64,000 nucleotides of DNA from Oscillatoria nigro-viridis PCC 7112 (GCF_000317475.1 NC_019729.1:3486501-3550500), one strand, 5' to 3'; shown: positions 44,573-53,591, counted from the first letter of the stretch. Notes: generated by a model not told the origin, from the sequence alone. A program made the numbers and translations.

Positions 44573-45553
44573 TTATCGGTTTTGTAAGCGTTTCTGAGTT
44601 ACTGTACGGGATGCGACGCTAGCAATTAAAACCATACCCAAAAGGACAGAGGCAGCAGTCCACGCCAATTCGTTCTGCTCTTTGTAAGGAGAGCTGGCGT
44701 AGCTATATATTAATACTGACATAGAAGGAGTCGGAGTCAGCAGTGTGTCGGGAATTTCTTGGAGTTTTGAGATAGTTTCTGCACCTATAGGAGACTGCAT
44801 TATCTCGCCCAACTTATCAACTAAAGGAGGCCAAAATTGACTCGACAACGCCGTTACAATCAGCGGCGCGGTTTCACCTGCGGCCCGGGAAGCAGCGAGT
44901 AAAATACCTGTGGTAATAGTTGGAAGTGCTGAGGGTATGATAATGCGAAACATAGTTTGAAAGCGTCCGCCTCCCAAACCAGCAGAAGCGAGGCGGTAAG
45001 AAGTAGGCACTAATTTTAATGCTTGTTCTGTTGTCAGAGCAACCACTGGAAGCATGATGATGCCGAGGGCAAAACCGCCTGCTAAGGATGAAAATGCTTT
45101 GGTGGTAACGACAATTAGGGCGTAGGAAAAGACGCCAATTACGATCGAGGGAACGCTGCTGAGAATGACGGTGATAAAGCGAATACTATTGGCTATCGCT
45201 TTGTTTTCTCTACCAAACTCAGACAAAAATATTCCCGTCATTACGCCTATGGGTACGCTGATTAATGTCGCAATTCCTACCATTAAACTTGTGCCAATAA
45301 TCGCATTTGCAAAGCCGTTGGGCTGGTCTTCAACTCCGACGGGTGCTGGTAGAGACACTAGCACTTCCCAGCTCAAATGTGTGAGTCCTTCCCCCAGAAT
45401 TTTGTATAAAATAGCAAACAAAGGGAGCAGGGCGAGAGCTGTCAGAGCGAAAGCGAGAGCTGTCATTCCCCGGCTGAAAAGAGTTCGGCTTAGCGACAGG
45501 GGGTTGTTGATTTCTGCATCCAGAATGCTGTCTAATTTTTGGGCTTGAGTCAT
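44573..45553 (-). CDS. pstA: Phosphate ABC transporter permease PstA
   Basis: The product has 326 residues. It has an N-terminal cytoplasmic segment, then a first helix (ALAFALTALALLPLFAILY) followed by the permease core. The ATPase-coupling EAA-like loop is seen as EQALKLVPTSYRLASAGLGG. Six hydrophobic segments can be traced, and the C-terminus resembles PstA proteins (SVLIYSYASSPYKEQNELAWTAASVLLGMVL). It forms the membrane channel with PstC. The start at MTQAQKLDSIL is 212 bp after pstC; that spacer contains a relative of the 921-979 palindrome. Confidence 0.96.
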   Translation of the reverse strand: MTQAQKLDSILDAEINNPLSLSRTLFSRGMTALAFALTALALLPLFAILYKILGEGLTHLSWEVLVSLPAPVGVEDQPNGFANAIIGTSLMVGIATLISVPIGVMTGIFLSEFGRENKAIANSIRFITVILSSVPSIVIGVFSYALIVVTTKAFSSLAGGFALGIIMLPVVALTTEQALKLVPTSYRLASAGLGGGRFQTMFRIIIPSALPTITTGILLAASRAAGETAPLIVTALSSQFWPPLVDKLGEIMQSPIGAETISKLQEIPDTLLTPTPSMSVLIYSYASSPYKEQNELAWTAASVLLGMVLIASVASRTVTQKRLQNR

Positions 45554-45765
45554 GGGATTTTAGATGTTAGATTTGAGATTGAACCAGGGGATAAATCTAG
45601 CAGCGTGGCTTGTGACCAAATTGCTTTCGATGATGTTAAGGATCGCGAATTAAATAATTTACACAAGTCTGTGGGTTTGGCTCTTATAGCCCGCCCTTTC
45701 TGGACGGGTTCATGGGCCCATCCCACAAGAACCATCACGCATTGTAAGTTATTTAATTCTCATTC
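45554..45765. repeat. Relative of the 921-979 palindrome in the pstC-pstA spacer
   Basis: CCCATCCCACAAGA followed by a TTATTTAATTCTCATTCC flank repeats the right half and flank of the 921-979 element. The left half, with CCCGCCCTTTCTGGACGGG, is diverged. The element therefore lies inside the pst operon without obviously blocking it. Confidence 0.6.
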
Positions 45766-46767
45766 CTAAGTTTTAGCTCCCTTGGCGCCAATTAGCTGAA
45801 CTAACAATACTGCGATCGCATTTACCAACAAAGTGATCGCAAATAAAATTAAGGCTAAATACATCAAAGCGCCGATGTGCAGCGGTTCGAGAGCTTCCCG
45901 AAATTGACTTGCCAAAACAGCAGGAATTGAGTAGCTGGGAGCGAGCAAGGATGTGTTAATTTGAATCGAGTTGCCAATTACCATTGTGACTGCCATTGTT
46001 TCGCCTAATGCGCGTCCCAATGCTAATATGGTGGCGCCGATAATCCCTGAACTAGCTGCTGGTAATAACAGCTTGAATATTGTTTCCCAGCGGGTGGCGC
46101 CAAGGGACATGGAAGCACTTCGCAAATCTACTGGAACAGATAGCAATACATCGCGGCTGATGGCGGCTACTGTTGGCAAAATCATAATTGATAACAGTAT
46201 TCCAGCCGGGAGCATTCCGGGGCCTAAAGGTTCGCTGCTGAATAGGGGAAACCAACTGAAATTATCGAACAATGACTGCTGCAATGGCAACAAAAAGGGA
46301 ATCAAAACAAAGATTCCCCACAGCCCAACTATCACGCTGGGAATGGCCGAAATTAATTCAACCATGAATCCCAAGGGCGATCGCACCCAAACGGGTAAGA
46401 AGTTCTCGCTAGTAACTATAGCTACTGACAGCCCTAAAGGAAGTGCGATGATTATGCCGATCGCAGAACTAATTACAGTACCGTAAATAAACGGCAAAGC
46501 CCCAAACTGCAACTCGCCGATATCCCACTTGGGATTCCACAAGAATGAGACTCCAAAATGGCTAATAGCTGGCCAAGCATCTTTAAAAATTACCGCACTT
46601 ATCCAAAACAGCGTACCCGCTGTCGCTAGGGCAAAACCCCATACAAATATTGTAAATCCTGACTCCATCCATAGACCTTCACCCGTAGTATCTGTCAAAT
46701 CTAATTCTGTATTTATTTCTGCAGGTTGTCGAGTCTGTTTTTTTTGTTTTTTTGAAAGATTGATCAT
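45766..46767 (-). CDS. pstC: Phosphate ABC transporter permease PstC
   Basis: The product has about 333 residues. The first membrane helix is FTIFVWGFALATAGTLFWI. The coupling loop lies around RDVLLSVPVDLRSASMSLGATRWETIFKLLLPAASSGI, with typical PstC spacing. I prefer the ATG at 46767 (MINLSKKQKKQ) because the frame's longer extension to 46857 codes for a leader unlike PstC proteins, although a GGAAGA stretch precedes that longer start. It pairs with PstA to form the inner-membrane channel. It is separated from pstS by about 470 bp of repeats but in the same orientation. Confidence 0.92.
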   Translation of the reverse strand: MINLSKKQKKQTRQPAEINTELDLTDTTGEGLWMESGFTIFVWGFALATAGTLFWISAVIFKDAWPAISHFGVSFLWNPKWDIGELQFGALPFIYGTVISSAIGIIIALPLGLSVAIVTSENFLPVWVRSPLGFMVELISAIPSVIVGLWGIFVLIPFLLPLQQSLFDNFSWFPLFSSEPLGPGMLPAGILLSIMILPTVAAISRDVLLSVPVDLRSASMSLGATRWETIFKLLLPAASSGIIGATILALGRALGETMAVTMVIGNSIQINTSLLAPSYSIPAVLASQFREALEPLHIGALMYLALILFAITLLVNAIAVLLVQLIGAKGAKT

Positions 46768-47239
46768 AGCCGAGTTATTGCGTAAACAGCGAAATATTCG
46801 ATCGAAAGACCAGCTTGTAGGGTACGCATTTATCCTGCTATCCGGCAGCAGCATCATCTCGTCTTCCCATAGTCCGGCGGGGGGTTAAACCCCCACCTCA
46901 AAGCTCAATTCCTCTCAAGATAACTGTTGGAATTCCCCAAAATAAATCTGGTAAAAACCCACTTTATGGATAGTCTATAATTACCAGTTATCCTTCGCGA
47001 GGACTTGAGGACTTTCGGTATAAGGTAGAGATTTAAATCTGTGCCGAACTTGTTACCTAAGTCATTATTATTAGTCCTCATAGCGAGGACTTTCGCTATG
47101 AGGCAGGGATTTAAATCCCTGCCGGACTGCGGGAAAAGCACAGATTTATTGGGACTCATACATCAGGAATATTGCTATACAAAATATGAGTTTTGAGCCA
47201 TACATTTAACTCAAAATCCATAACTCTGAAAAGCCCAAA
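46768..47239. repeat. Repeat-filled spacer between pstC and pstS
   Basis: AGTCCGGCGGGGGGTTAAACCCCC (46872-46895) and later GAGGCAGGGATTTAAATCCCTGCCGGACTGCGGG (47100-47134), preceded by GAGGACTTTCGCTATGAGG, are family members of the 226-290 element. Another GCGAGGACTTGAGGACTTTCGG lies at about 46998. No gene. The long spacer may reduce expression of the downstream genes relative to pstS. Confidence 0.7.
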
Positions 47240-48268
47240 TTAACCTCTAGCAACCACAGTCTGATTAACTGTTTGAACCACCTTTTGAGCTGTAGCTGAA
47301 GGAATCTGAGTAAACTCTAGCTGTTTGTTGATACCTTGACCTGTAGTCATCACCCAATTAACCATCTTTTTAATAGCCTCTGCTTTCGCAGCAGGATACT
47401 GTTTGTAGATTAACAGCCAAGTCAAACCAACAATCGGATAACCGTCGTTAGGATTTCCTTCTACTAAGCGGAAATCTGCGGGGAATGTTTCCCCTGCTAA
47501 AGCTTTCTCTGCTTCAGCCAAGCTAGGATCTACAAATCGGCCAGCTTTATTTTGAATAAACGCTGTTTGGAGATTGTTTTGCCGAGCATAAGTATCTTGA
47601 ACGTAGCCGATCGCACCCGCTGTATTTTTCACCAAAGCAGCTACGCCGGGGTTTCCTGGACCCCTGACAGCGGTGTCTGGCCACTTCGGCTGAGCGGCAG
47701 CTTTGATGGTGCTACCAGTTGCCTGCAAGTGGTTAGAAAAAATAAAGGTAGTACCGCTGCTGTCTGCCCGCACAGCTACTCGAATTGGAGTATTGGGCAA
47801 GTTTTTAGCTTGTCCAGAAATTCCCGCTATTTTAGGATCGTTCCAGCGAGTAATTTTGCCTTCAAAGATGCCGTTCATGGCATCCTTATTTAGCCTCAGA
47901 TTCGTCACTCCGGGCAAGTTGTAGACAACTGCAACAGCGCCGCCAGCAGTCGGAACCGCCATGACGCCGCGCTTTACTTCGGCTATTTGTTCAGCAGTCA
48001 TCAGCGCGTCGCTGCCTGCGAAATCAACAGTGCCTGCAATTAATGCTTTGATACCAGCACCGCTGCCAGTTCCTTCGTAGTTTACAGTAATTTGATTTGC
48101 ACTTCTCATCTGAGAGAAGTAGCGATCGTAAAGAGGTTTAGGGAAAGTTGCTCCCGAACCATTTAGTGTTACCGCAGCTACAGCAGAACTAATCAAAGTC
48201 AGCGAAAATGCTGCTGCTGCTAATGCCACTATAAAACTACGTCGCCAACGTCCTGTGAAAAAATTCAT
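47240..48268 (-). CDS. pstS: Phosphate-binding periplasmic protein PstS
   Basis: The product has 342 residues. The N-terminus MNFFTGRWRRSFIVALAAAAF has a signal peptide (cleavage near AVAA). The mature protein begins VTLNGSGATFPKPLYDRYFSQM, and phosphate-binding residues are expected in SGATFP, GSGAGIKAL, GSDALMTAE and DSSGTTFIF. It captures phosphate in the periplasm for PstCAB. ATG 48268 is preceded by GAGGAGGAAT-type sequence, a strong ribosome site that decides the start over the longer frame (to 48301). A Pho-box-like segment lies upstream. Confidence 0.96.
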   Translation of the reverse strand: MNFFTGRWRRSFIVALAAAAFSLTLISSAVAAVTLNGSGATFPKPLYDRYFSQMRSANQITVNYEGTGSGAGIKALIAGTVDFAGSDALMTAEQIAEVKRGVMAVPTAGGAVAVVYNLPGVTNLRLNKDAMNGIFEGKITRWNDPKIAGISGQAKNLPNTPIRVAVRADSSGTTFIFSNHLQATGSTIKAAAQPKWPDTAVRGPGNPGVAALVKNTAGAIGYVQDTYARQNNLQTAFIQNKAGRFVDPSLAEAEKALAGETFPADFRLVEGNPNDGYPIVGLTWLLIYKQYPAAKAEAIKKMVNWVMTTGQGINKQLEFTQIPSATAQKVVQTVNQTVVARG

Positions 48269-48343
48269 ATTCCTCCTCTCCCTTAATAGCCGACTTGGCA
48301 AATCTACGACCTAGGATAGACTGAAATCGGCAACGAAAGGGAT

Positions 48344-48438
48344 ATAAAAGAATAAGCTTGTTTTAAATTTTGGTTAATAACAGATTAAATAATAAAAGAA
48401 TAAGCTTGTCTTAAATTTTGGTTAATAACAGATTAAAT
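48344..48438 (-). promoter_or_regulatory. Duplicated 47-bp segment with candidate Pho boxes upstream of pstS
   Basis: Two copies of a 47-bp segment (48344-48390 and 48392-48438) differ by one base. On the minus strand each carries ATTAACCA, TTTAAGAC (or TTTAAAAC) and CTTATTCT at an 11-bp period. That matches the direct-repeat layout of the cyanobacterial Pho box (8-bp repeats of CTTAACCT type, 3-bp spacing), though each half is degenerate. The segment is 75-170 bp before the pstS start. This supports PhoB/SphR-type control but is not proof. Confidence 0.55.
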
Positions 48439-48478
48439 TTTTAGGTACAAGACTCGAAAACCTGATTTATTAAACACA

Positions 48479-49915
48479 TCAACGAGCTGACAGTGCGATC
48501 GCCACTTGATAAGTCTTACCATTTTTTTTAACTTTAAAAGTTTGGCATGACTGCAAAAAGTCAATCACATTGCTGCCCAAATTCAGCGATTGCAGTTTTT
48601 TAGTAATTGGTTGATTGTATAACTTATTAAACTCGCTAGCTACCTGGTTAATCGGAATATAACTACCGGGAGAGCGAGCAGTTAATCCTCTGATAATTTT
48701 GACTAGAGATGCTTCCAGGGCAGCAGAGGAATGAGTTGTTGAAGTGGAGGAATTTTTGGCGATCGCCACTTGATGTTCCTGACCGATTAATTGTACTTGA
48801 AAAACGCCCGATTCCGACTGCAAATATTTGATTAAACTGGATTTGTTACCCAGAAAATTTTTCACAACTAAATCAGCATGAGATTGATACTTTGCCAAAA
48901 AATCTTTCTTAATTTTGACCACAGAAATAGAATCCTCTTTTAACTCAATTTTTGCATTTTCAATTATTTCTACAAGTATAGTTTTAAAAACATCCAGCGA
49001 CTCAATAGCATTTGAATTGAGACCAGGTATTATTTCGGGAAAATTTGGCTCCGCAACATTTTGATTGACAGCAAAGGTCGCCAAAGAAGCTTCAAGCACC
49101 GGGGTAACTTCGTTTTGTGCTGACTCCGCCAGTGCTGCTGGCGAAATTGTAGAAGAGAAAACAACAGTCTGGCGCTCTTTAAAAAGCTCAGCCACACTAG
49201 AAAAACGAGCGATTCGCTCCTCAATAGATTTGTGTTCAGCCTTCAACAACTCTGCAACTTGACTAGCCAATTCTTCAAAACTAGGGATTTCCTCTTCCCT
49301 TTCGCAAGAATAGTGATTGCTCTCACCATTCTGACAGTTTTCTACAGACAAAACCGAATTTTTCCGGCGCACCCGAAACACAGTCACTCCCTGATTTTGC
49401 AACTGATTGCAAAGATGATTTAACAAACCATCCGAAGAACAGACAAAAACTTGTCGCACATCCCGATATCGATATAAAATAGCAGCGCCAAAGGCAATCA
49501 TCTTACCATCAGCACTATTAGCACCGCCCGGAACGTGAATTAATTCATAACCGCGATCGTAAAGTTCAGCATCCAACTTGCCGATACTCGGGTTTTTCCA
49601 GTTAGCAAAAGCAATTTTAACTTGCAGGGGATAGTCGCACAAACTGGCTAAAAATTGTTCTGTATTAACCTTAAGTTTCAGATTTTCTGCATCCAACAGC
49701 AAAATCGCAATCCCGCCGGACTCTTGGGTGGTTGCAGACTCGATTCCTTGCGGGATAGCTTCGTTTAACCGTGTTTCGGTGCATTTGGGACTTAAAGACT
49801 GCGGATCTGCGGGCTCAAAAAATTGTTTGCGGCAAGCTTTGCAAAGATACCGCTGGTGACCGTTGGGACAGCCGTTTTTACGAACTTGGTCAGATTCGCA
49901 TCGAGGACATTTCAT
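48479..49915 (-). CDS. Zinc-ribbon NYN-domain putative ribonuclease with LOTUS/OST-HTH domains
   Basis: The product has 478 residues. It starts with a transposase-like zinc ribbon (about 3-28, CPRCESDQVRKNG...CKAC), then a PIN-like NYN domain (about 68-185) with ILLLDAENLKL, NSADGKM and CSSDGLL. The acidic residues D75, D136 and D162 are visible. Two LOTUS/OST-HTH-like segments lie at the C-terminus (about 310-400 and 405-475). The NYN part is closely similar to the 40621-42030 protein (both show QVKIAFANW/QIKVAFANW and ELIHVP/QLIHVP). Activity on RNA is inferred from the family. It is monocistronic, upstream of pstS on the same strand. Confidence 0.85.
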   Translation of the reverse strand: MKCPRCESDQVRKNGCPNGHQRYLCKACRKQFFEPADPQSLSPKCTETRLNEAIPQGIESATTQESGGIAILLLDAENLKLKVNTEQFLASLCDYPLQVKIAFANWKNPSIGKLDAELYDRGYELIHVPGGANSADGKMIAFGAAILYRYRDVRQVFVCSSDGLLNHLCNQLQNQGVTVFRVRRKNSVLSVENCQNGESNHYSCEREEEIPSFEELASQVAELLKAEHKSIEERIARFSSVAELFKERQTVVFSSTISPAALAESAQNEVTPVLEASLATFAVNQNVAEPNFPEIIPGLNSNAIESLDVFKTILVEIIENAKIELKEDSISVVKIKKDFLAKYQSHADLVVKNFLGNKSSLIKYLQSESGVFQVQLIGQEHQVAIAKNSSTSTTHSSAALEASLVKIIRGLTARSPGSYIPINQVASEFNKLYNQPITKKLQSLNLGSNVIDFLQSCQTFKVKKNGKTYQVAIALSAR

Positions 49916-50079
49916 GTAACTATTATTGCAGCCTCCTCCCTCAGCGGTAAAAAATTACCTATCTTCTTTTTTGTCTTCCTTAGCGCGCTTCGCGTCTTCG
50001 CGGTTCATTAAATAGATATCCCTTGAGCAGTTCAGAAGCCCCATAATAGTAAAAGAAACTTAACATTTATTTAAACACA

Positions 50080-51588
50080 ATGGCTAGAGACTTGCGGGGA
50101 TTCCTCAAACTACTCGAAGAACGAGGACAACTGCGCCGGATTAGCGCCTTAGTCGATTCCGACCTCGAAATTGCCGAAATTTCCAACCAAATGCTGCAAA
50201 AAGGCGGCCCTGGACTGCTGTTTGAAAATGTCAAAGGCGCCGAATTCCCCGTCGCCATCAACCTGTTGGGTACGGAAGAGCGCGTTTGCTGGGCGATGAA
50301 CATGGAAAAGCCTCACGAACTAGAAGAGCTCGGCAAAAAACTGGGAATGCTGCAACAGCCAAAACCGCCGAAAAAGATTTCCCAAGCGATAGAATTCGGC
50401 AAAGTGCTGTTCGACGTAGTGAAAGCCAAACCGGGCCGCGACTTTTTCCCAGCTTGTCAGCAAGTGGTAATTGAGGGAGAAGGGCTGGATTTGAACAAAA
50501 TCCCGATGATTCGCCCTTATCCGGGAGATGCGGGCAAAATTATCACCCTGGGTTTGGTAATTACCAAAGATTGCGAAACGGGCACGCCGAATGTGGGGGT
50601 TTATCGGTTGCAGTTGCAGTCAAAAAACACGATGACTGTACATTGGTTATCGGTGCGGGGCGGCGCGCGGCACTTGCGGAAAGCGGCGCAGGCTGGTAAA
50701 AAGTTGGAAGTTGCGATCGCCCTGGGAGTCGATCCTTTAATCATCCTCGCCGCCGCAACGCCAATTCCTGTAGATTTATCGGAATGGTTATTTGCGGGAC
50801 TTTACGGCGGTTCCGGCGTGCAATTGGCCAAGTGCAAAACCGTAGATTTGGAAGTACCGGCGGACTCGGAAATTGTGTTAGAAGGAACGATTACCCCCGG
50901 TGAAGTTCTGCCCGACGGGCCCTTCGGCGATCACATGGGTTATTACGGCGGCGTGGAAGATTCGCCGCTGGTGCGATTCCACTGCATGACGCACCGGAAA
51001 GACCCGATTTATCTGACCACATTTAGCGGGCGGCCGCCGAAAGAAGAAGCAATGATGGCGATCGCGCTTAACCGCATTTATACCCCTATTTTGCGGCAGC
51101 AAGTATCGGAAATTGTCGATTTCTTCTTACCGATGGAAGCGCTTAGTTATAAAGCGGCAATTATCTCGATTGATAAAGCCTATCCCGGTCAAGCGCGCCG
51201 GGCTGCTTTAGCATTTTGGAGTGCATTACCGCAGTTTACTTACACTAAGTTTGTGATTGTTGTCGATAAAAGTATCAACATTCGCGACCCGCGTCAAGTA
51301 GTTTGGGCAATTAGTTCTAAAGTCGATCCGGTTCGCGATGTATTTATTCTGCCGAACACGCCTTTCGATACGTTAGATTTTGCCAGTGAAAAACTCGGTT
51401 TGGGAGGCAGAATGGGGATTGATGCTACTACGAAGATGCCGCCGGAAACCGATCACGAATGGGGGGAAGTTTTGGAGTCCGATCCGGATGTGGCGGCGAT
51501 GGTAGAAAGGCGTTGGGCTGAGTACGGTTTGGCCGATTTGAATTTGGGACAAGTCGATCCGAATTTATTTGGATATGAGATGAAGTAG
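50080..51588 (+). CDS. ubiD: UbiD-family decarboxylase (prenylated-FMN dependent)
   Basis: The product has 502 residues. Family signatures are visible: VGVYRLQLQSKNTMTVHWLSVRGGARHL, a substrate-site loop GEVLPDGPFGDHMGYYGG, and the prFMN/metal-binding EGEGLDLNKIPMIRPYPGDAGKI. UbiD decarboxylates 4-hydroxybenzoate-type acids in quinone biosynthesis. In cyanobacteria it may work in plastoquinone formation, a role I infer from the family. Start at ATG 50080. No UbiX (prFMN synthase) gene is in the window. Confidence 0.93.
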   Translation: MARDLRGFLKLLEERGQLRRISALVDSDLEIAEISNQMLQKGGPGLLFENVKGAEFPVAINLLGTEERVCWAMNMEKPHELEELGKKLGMLQQPKPPKKISQAIEFGKVLFDVVKAKPGRDFFPACQQVVIEGEGLDLNKIPMIRPYPGDAGKIITLGLVITKDCETGTPNVGVYRLQLQSKNTMTVHWLSVRGGARHLRKAAQAGKKLEVAIALGVDPLIILAAATPIPVDLSEWLFAGLYGGSGVQLAKCKTVDLEVPADSEIVLEGTITPGEVLPDGPFGDHMGYYGGVEDSPLVRFHCMTHRKDPIYLTTFSGRPPKEEAMMAIALNRIYTPILRQQVSEIVDFFLPMEALSYKAAIISIDKAYPGQARRAALAFWSALPQFTYTKFVIVVDKSINIRDPRQVVWAISSKVDPVRDVFILPNTPFDTLDFASEKLGLGGRMGIDATTKMPPETDHEWGEVLESDPDVAAMVERRWAEYGLADLNLGQVDPNLFGYEMK

Positions 51589-51634
51589 GGGAATCAACCG
51601 TAAAATCTGAGATATCGCACATCCTCCATCGACC

Positions 51635-51705
51635 TGTAGGGGCGGGTTCACCAATCATTTACGACGCAGATAGACAATCTCAAATACCCGCCCCCACCCA
51701 ACGAA
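51635..51705. repeat. Half copy of the 16031-16222 nested palindrome
   Basis: GTAGGGGCGGGTTCACCAATCATTTA...CAAATACCCGCCCCC matches the left arm and the inner right arm of the longer element at 16.03-16.22 kb, including the CCATTTAtg/ATCATTTAcg stretch. The right half is missing. It sits just downstream of ubiD. Confidence 0.7.
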
Positions 51706-51758
51706 AAATCGCAAATTCCCTCTTTTTAATGCGATCGGGATTTACGCACTCCGACAAA

Positions 51759-51821
51759 GAAACCGGGTTTTTATCGAGTCTTTGCACTGTAACGCGTCTT
51801 CTCAGAAAAAACCCGGTTTCG
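51759..51821. repeat. AAACCCGGTTT inverted element
   Basis: GAAACCGGGTTTTTATCG and, 35 bases further, CAGAAAAAACCCGGTTTCGG form a stem. The sequence GCGATCGGGATTTACGCACTCCGA before it is repeated almost exactly at 52561-52584 together with AAAGAAACCGGGTTTTTACCGAGTC, so two copies flank the DUF6888/DUF6887-like gene pair. Confidence 0.75.
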
Positions 51822-51882
51822 GGGTTCCTATGCGTAAGTTATATTATATTCTAAAGTTTGTGCCACAATTGAGGAACGAACG

Positions 51883-52074
51883 ATTAATCCCACTGACGAA
51901 CAAGCCCAAGCCTGTCTGCGCGTCTGCCAGATGTTCTCTAGCTACTACCGAGATATTCAACTATTCCGTTTTAACGCTCAAACCACAGAAGTATATATTT
52001 TCGTAAGTGATGAGCTGCAAGTAATCGTATCTAGTAATGGACTTTGGAGGTTTTTGGATGAAACCGAACTTTGA
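51883..52074 (+). CDS. DUF6888-like small protein, apparent ATT start
   Basis: The product has 63 residues: (M)NPTDEQAQACLRVCQMFSSYY, then FRFNAQTTEVYIFVSDELQVIVSSNGLWRFLDE. It resembles short cyanobacterial DUF6888 proteins of unknown function that usually stand before a DUF6887 gene, as here. The best start is ATT at 51883, placed 7-8 bases after GAGGAA. No ATG, GTG or TTG occurs in frame at a suitable place. Either a rare start codon is used or the start codon has mutated and the gene is inactive. It overlaps the next gene by 17 bp. Confidence 0.6.
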   Translation: MNPTDEQAQACLRVCQMFSSYYRDIQLFRFNAQTTEVYIFVSDELQVIVSSNGLWRFLDETEL

Positions 52075-52540
52075 TGAAATGAGCAGATCCGAATTAAAAG
52101 CTTACGTGCTATCGCATCGGCATGATGATGAAGCGATTCGGATATTTTTTGGTCGCCGCAATCCCCCGGATTCAAAAGCTACATGGTACGGGCCGATGTG
52201 TACTCCTGAAGGTGTACCCATTGCAGAAAATATTCGCATCGCTGAGGAAGCAATTAAGAAAAGAGTTGAAATCGATCGCGCTAAACAAAAACAACGGGAA
52301 CAATCACAGGAGGAGAATTTACGCCAGAAATTAGAACAAGAAATTGAGGAAAAACTTAGAGCAAAAATCGAATTAGAAGTAGAAGCAAAGTTGCAGCAAA
52401 AATTAGAACGAGAAATTGAGGAATTGATAGGCGCGATCGCCAAATTTTTAGTATCAACTAGCGGGTTTTCATCAAGACTGGCAGGGTCGATCGCACTTTT
52501 GGCAATTCGTGCCGGAATTGAAGGTTTTGGGGATTTTTAG
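52058..52540 (+). CDS. DUF6887-like N-terminus fused to a long coiled coil
   Basis: The product has 160 residues. The first 45 residues (MKPNFDEMSRSELKAYVLSHR-HDDEAIRIFFGRRNPP) match the DUF6887 pattern. Residues about 75-135 are a highly charged helix with repeated KLEQEIEEKLRAKIELE blocks, predicted to form a coiled coil. The C-terminus is hydrophobic and alanine-rich. Start at ATG 52058 with TGGAGG about 7 bases upstream. It is coupled to the DUF6888-like gene. Function unknown; similar pairs are common in filamentous cyanobacteria and may be addiction-like or structural. Confidence 0.7.
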   Translation: MKPNFDEMSRSELKAYVLSHRHDDEAIRIFFGRRNPPDSKATWYGPMCTPEGVPIAENIRIAEEAIKKRVEIDRAKQKQREQSQEENLRQKLEQEIEEKLRAKIELEVEAKLQQKLEREIEELIGAIAKFLVSTSGFSSRLAGSIALLAIRAGIEGFGDF

Positions 52541-52642
52541 AATGGGCGATCGAATTGAGTGCGATCGGGATTTACGCACTCCGAAAAAGAAACCGGGTTT
52601 TTACCGAGTCTTCGCGCTGTAACGCATATTCTCAAAAAAACA

Positions 52643-53002
52643 ATGAAAGTTAGTGAAATAATTTTAAATCAAATTAATTTGTTAGGCACTAAAGTAGAGG
52701 TTGTAGGATATCTTATCCTTTACGGCGATCTGGGGTTTTTGTCAACAGATTTTGCAAATATTTTATCTAGTCAAAACCATCGTGAATCAATACTTATTGA
52801 GCAACCAATAAAATTGAAGGAACAACTACTAAAGAAAGTACCACCATATATTGGTGGGCCACCCTATGAAGATTTTGTCACGATTATCGGCACTTTATGT
52901 GAGTCTCATCAAGAGCCATTTCCAATTGCTTTGACACACATTAATTTACTTATTTTAAAAATAAAAGAAGGCAAAAATATTTACCATATAGAGATGCCTT
53001 AA
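52643..53002 (+). CDS. Hypothetical protein
   Basis: The product has 119 residues, starting MKVSEIILNQINLLGTKVEVVGYLILYGD. The frame extends upstream to 52559, but that part translates the AAACCGGGTTT repeat, so the ATG at 52643 is preferred. Segments such as GYLILYGDLGFLSTDF and FVTIIGTLCESHQEPFPIALTHIN look like a compact mixed alpha/beta protein. I do not recognise a family. It follows the DUF6887-like gene at about 100 bp on the same strand. Confidence 0.6.
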   Translation: MKVSEIILNQINLLGTKVEVVGYLILYGDLGFLSTDFANILSSQNHRESILIEQPIKLKEQLLKKVPPYIGGPPYEDFVTIIGTLCESHQEPFPIALTHINLLILKIKEGKNIYHIEMP

Positions 53003-53591
53003 CATCAGGAATAGCTTCCCCATCAATTAGTTAATACCCATTTTTGACTGAGAACACAAATAGCTGAGCGATTTAAATTACCGAGTGACTTAAATTGCTT
53101 GGAAGTACAGTAGCAGCTATATTATGTGATGTTAATCCTCCGGGTGCGGATCTGCTTCATATTTGATAAAACTTGCAGATCGCCCGTGGGCGACGCACCT
53201 TACACGGGCGATCTCACAAGATTGTGTGTACCACATATAGCAATCCTAAGTGATTTTCTAGATATGGAAAATCTGAAAGTCTTGCTATACAAGAAGTCTA
53301 GGAAGACAAGATGGCGTTGTGTTGTGAGACTCAGATCGGATTGCTATATACATGGAATATGCTGTATCTTGCATTTGTTGCCCGATTCCGGCTCTTGTTT
53401 CAACAAGAGCCTCAAAGCGAAAGTCCACTGAATTGGACTGAAGAAATGATTGATTAAAAATTTTAAAAAAAGGATTGAAGCGGAAACCGATCGCCTTTTC
53501 AGTCGTCTTTAGACGACTTGAGCTTTGAGGCGGGGGTTTCAACCCCCGACGGACTGTGACAAGAAGTGCAAAAACTAAATCACAAATCAGT
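53003..53591. repeat. Spacer with dispersed palindromes
   Basis: GATCGCCCGTGGGCGACGCACCTTACACGGGCGATCTC (53179-53216) is a hairpin with GATCGCCCGTG / CACGGGCGATC arms. TTGTTTCAACAAGAGCC and AGTCCACTGAATTGGACTGAAG follow at about 53396-53445. AGTCGTCTTTAGACGACT and CGGGGGTTTCAACCCCCGACGGACT lie at 53501-53556 and match the family at 15.37-15.42 kb. No gene is seen. Confidence 0.65.
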
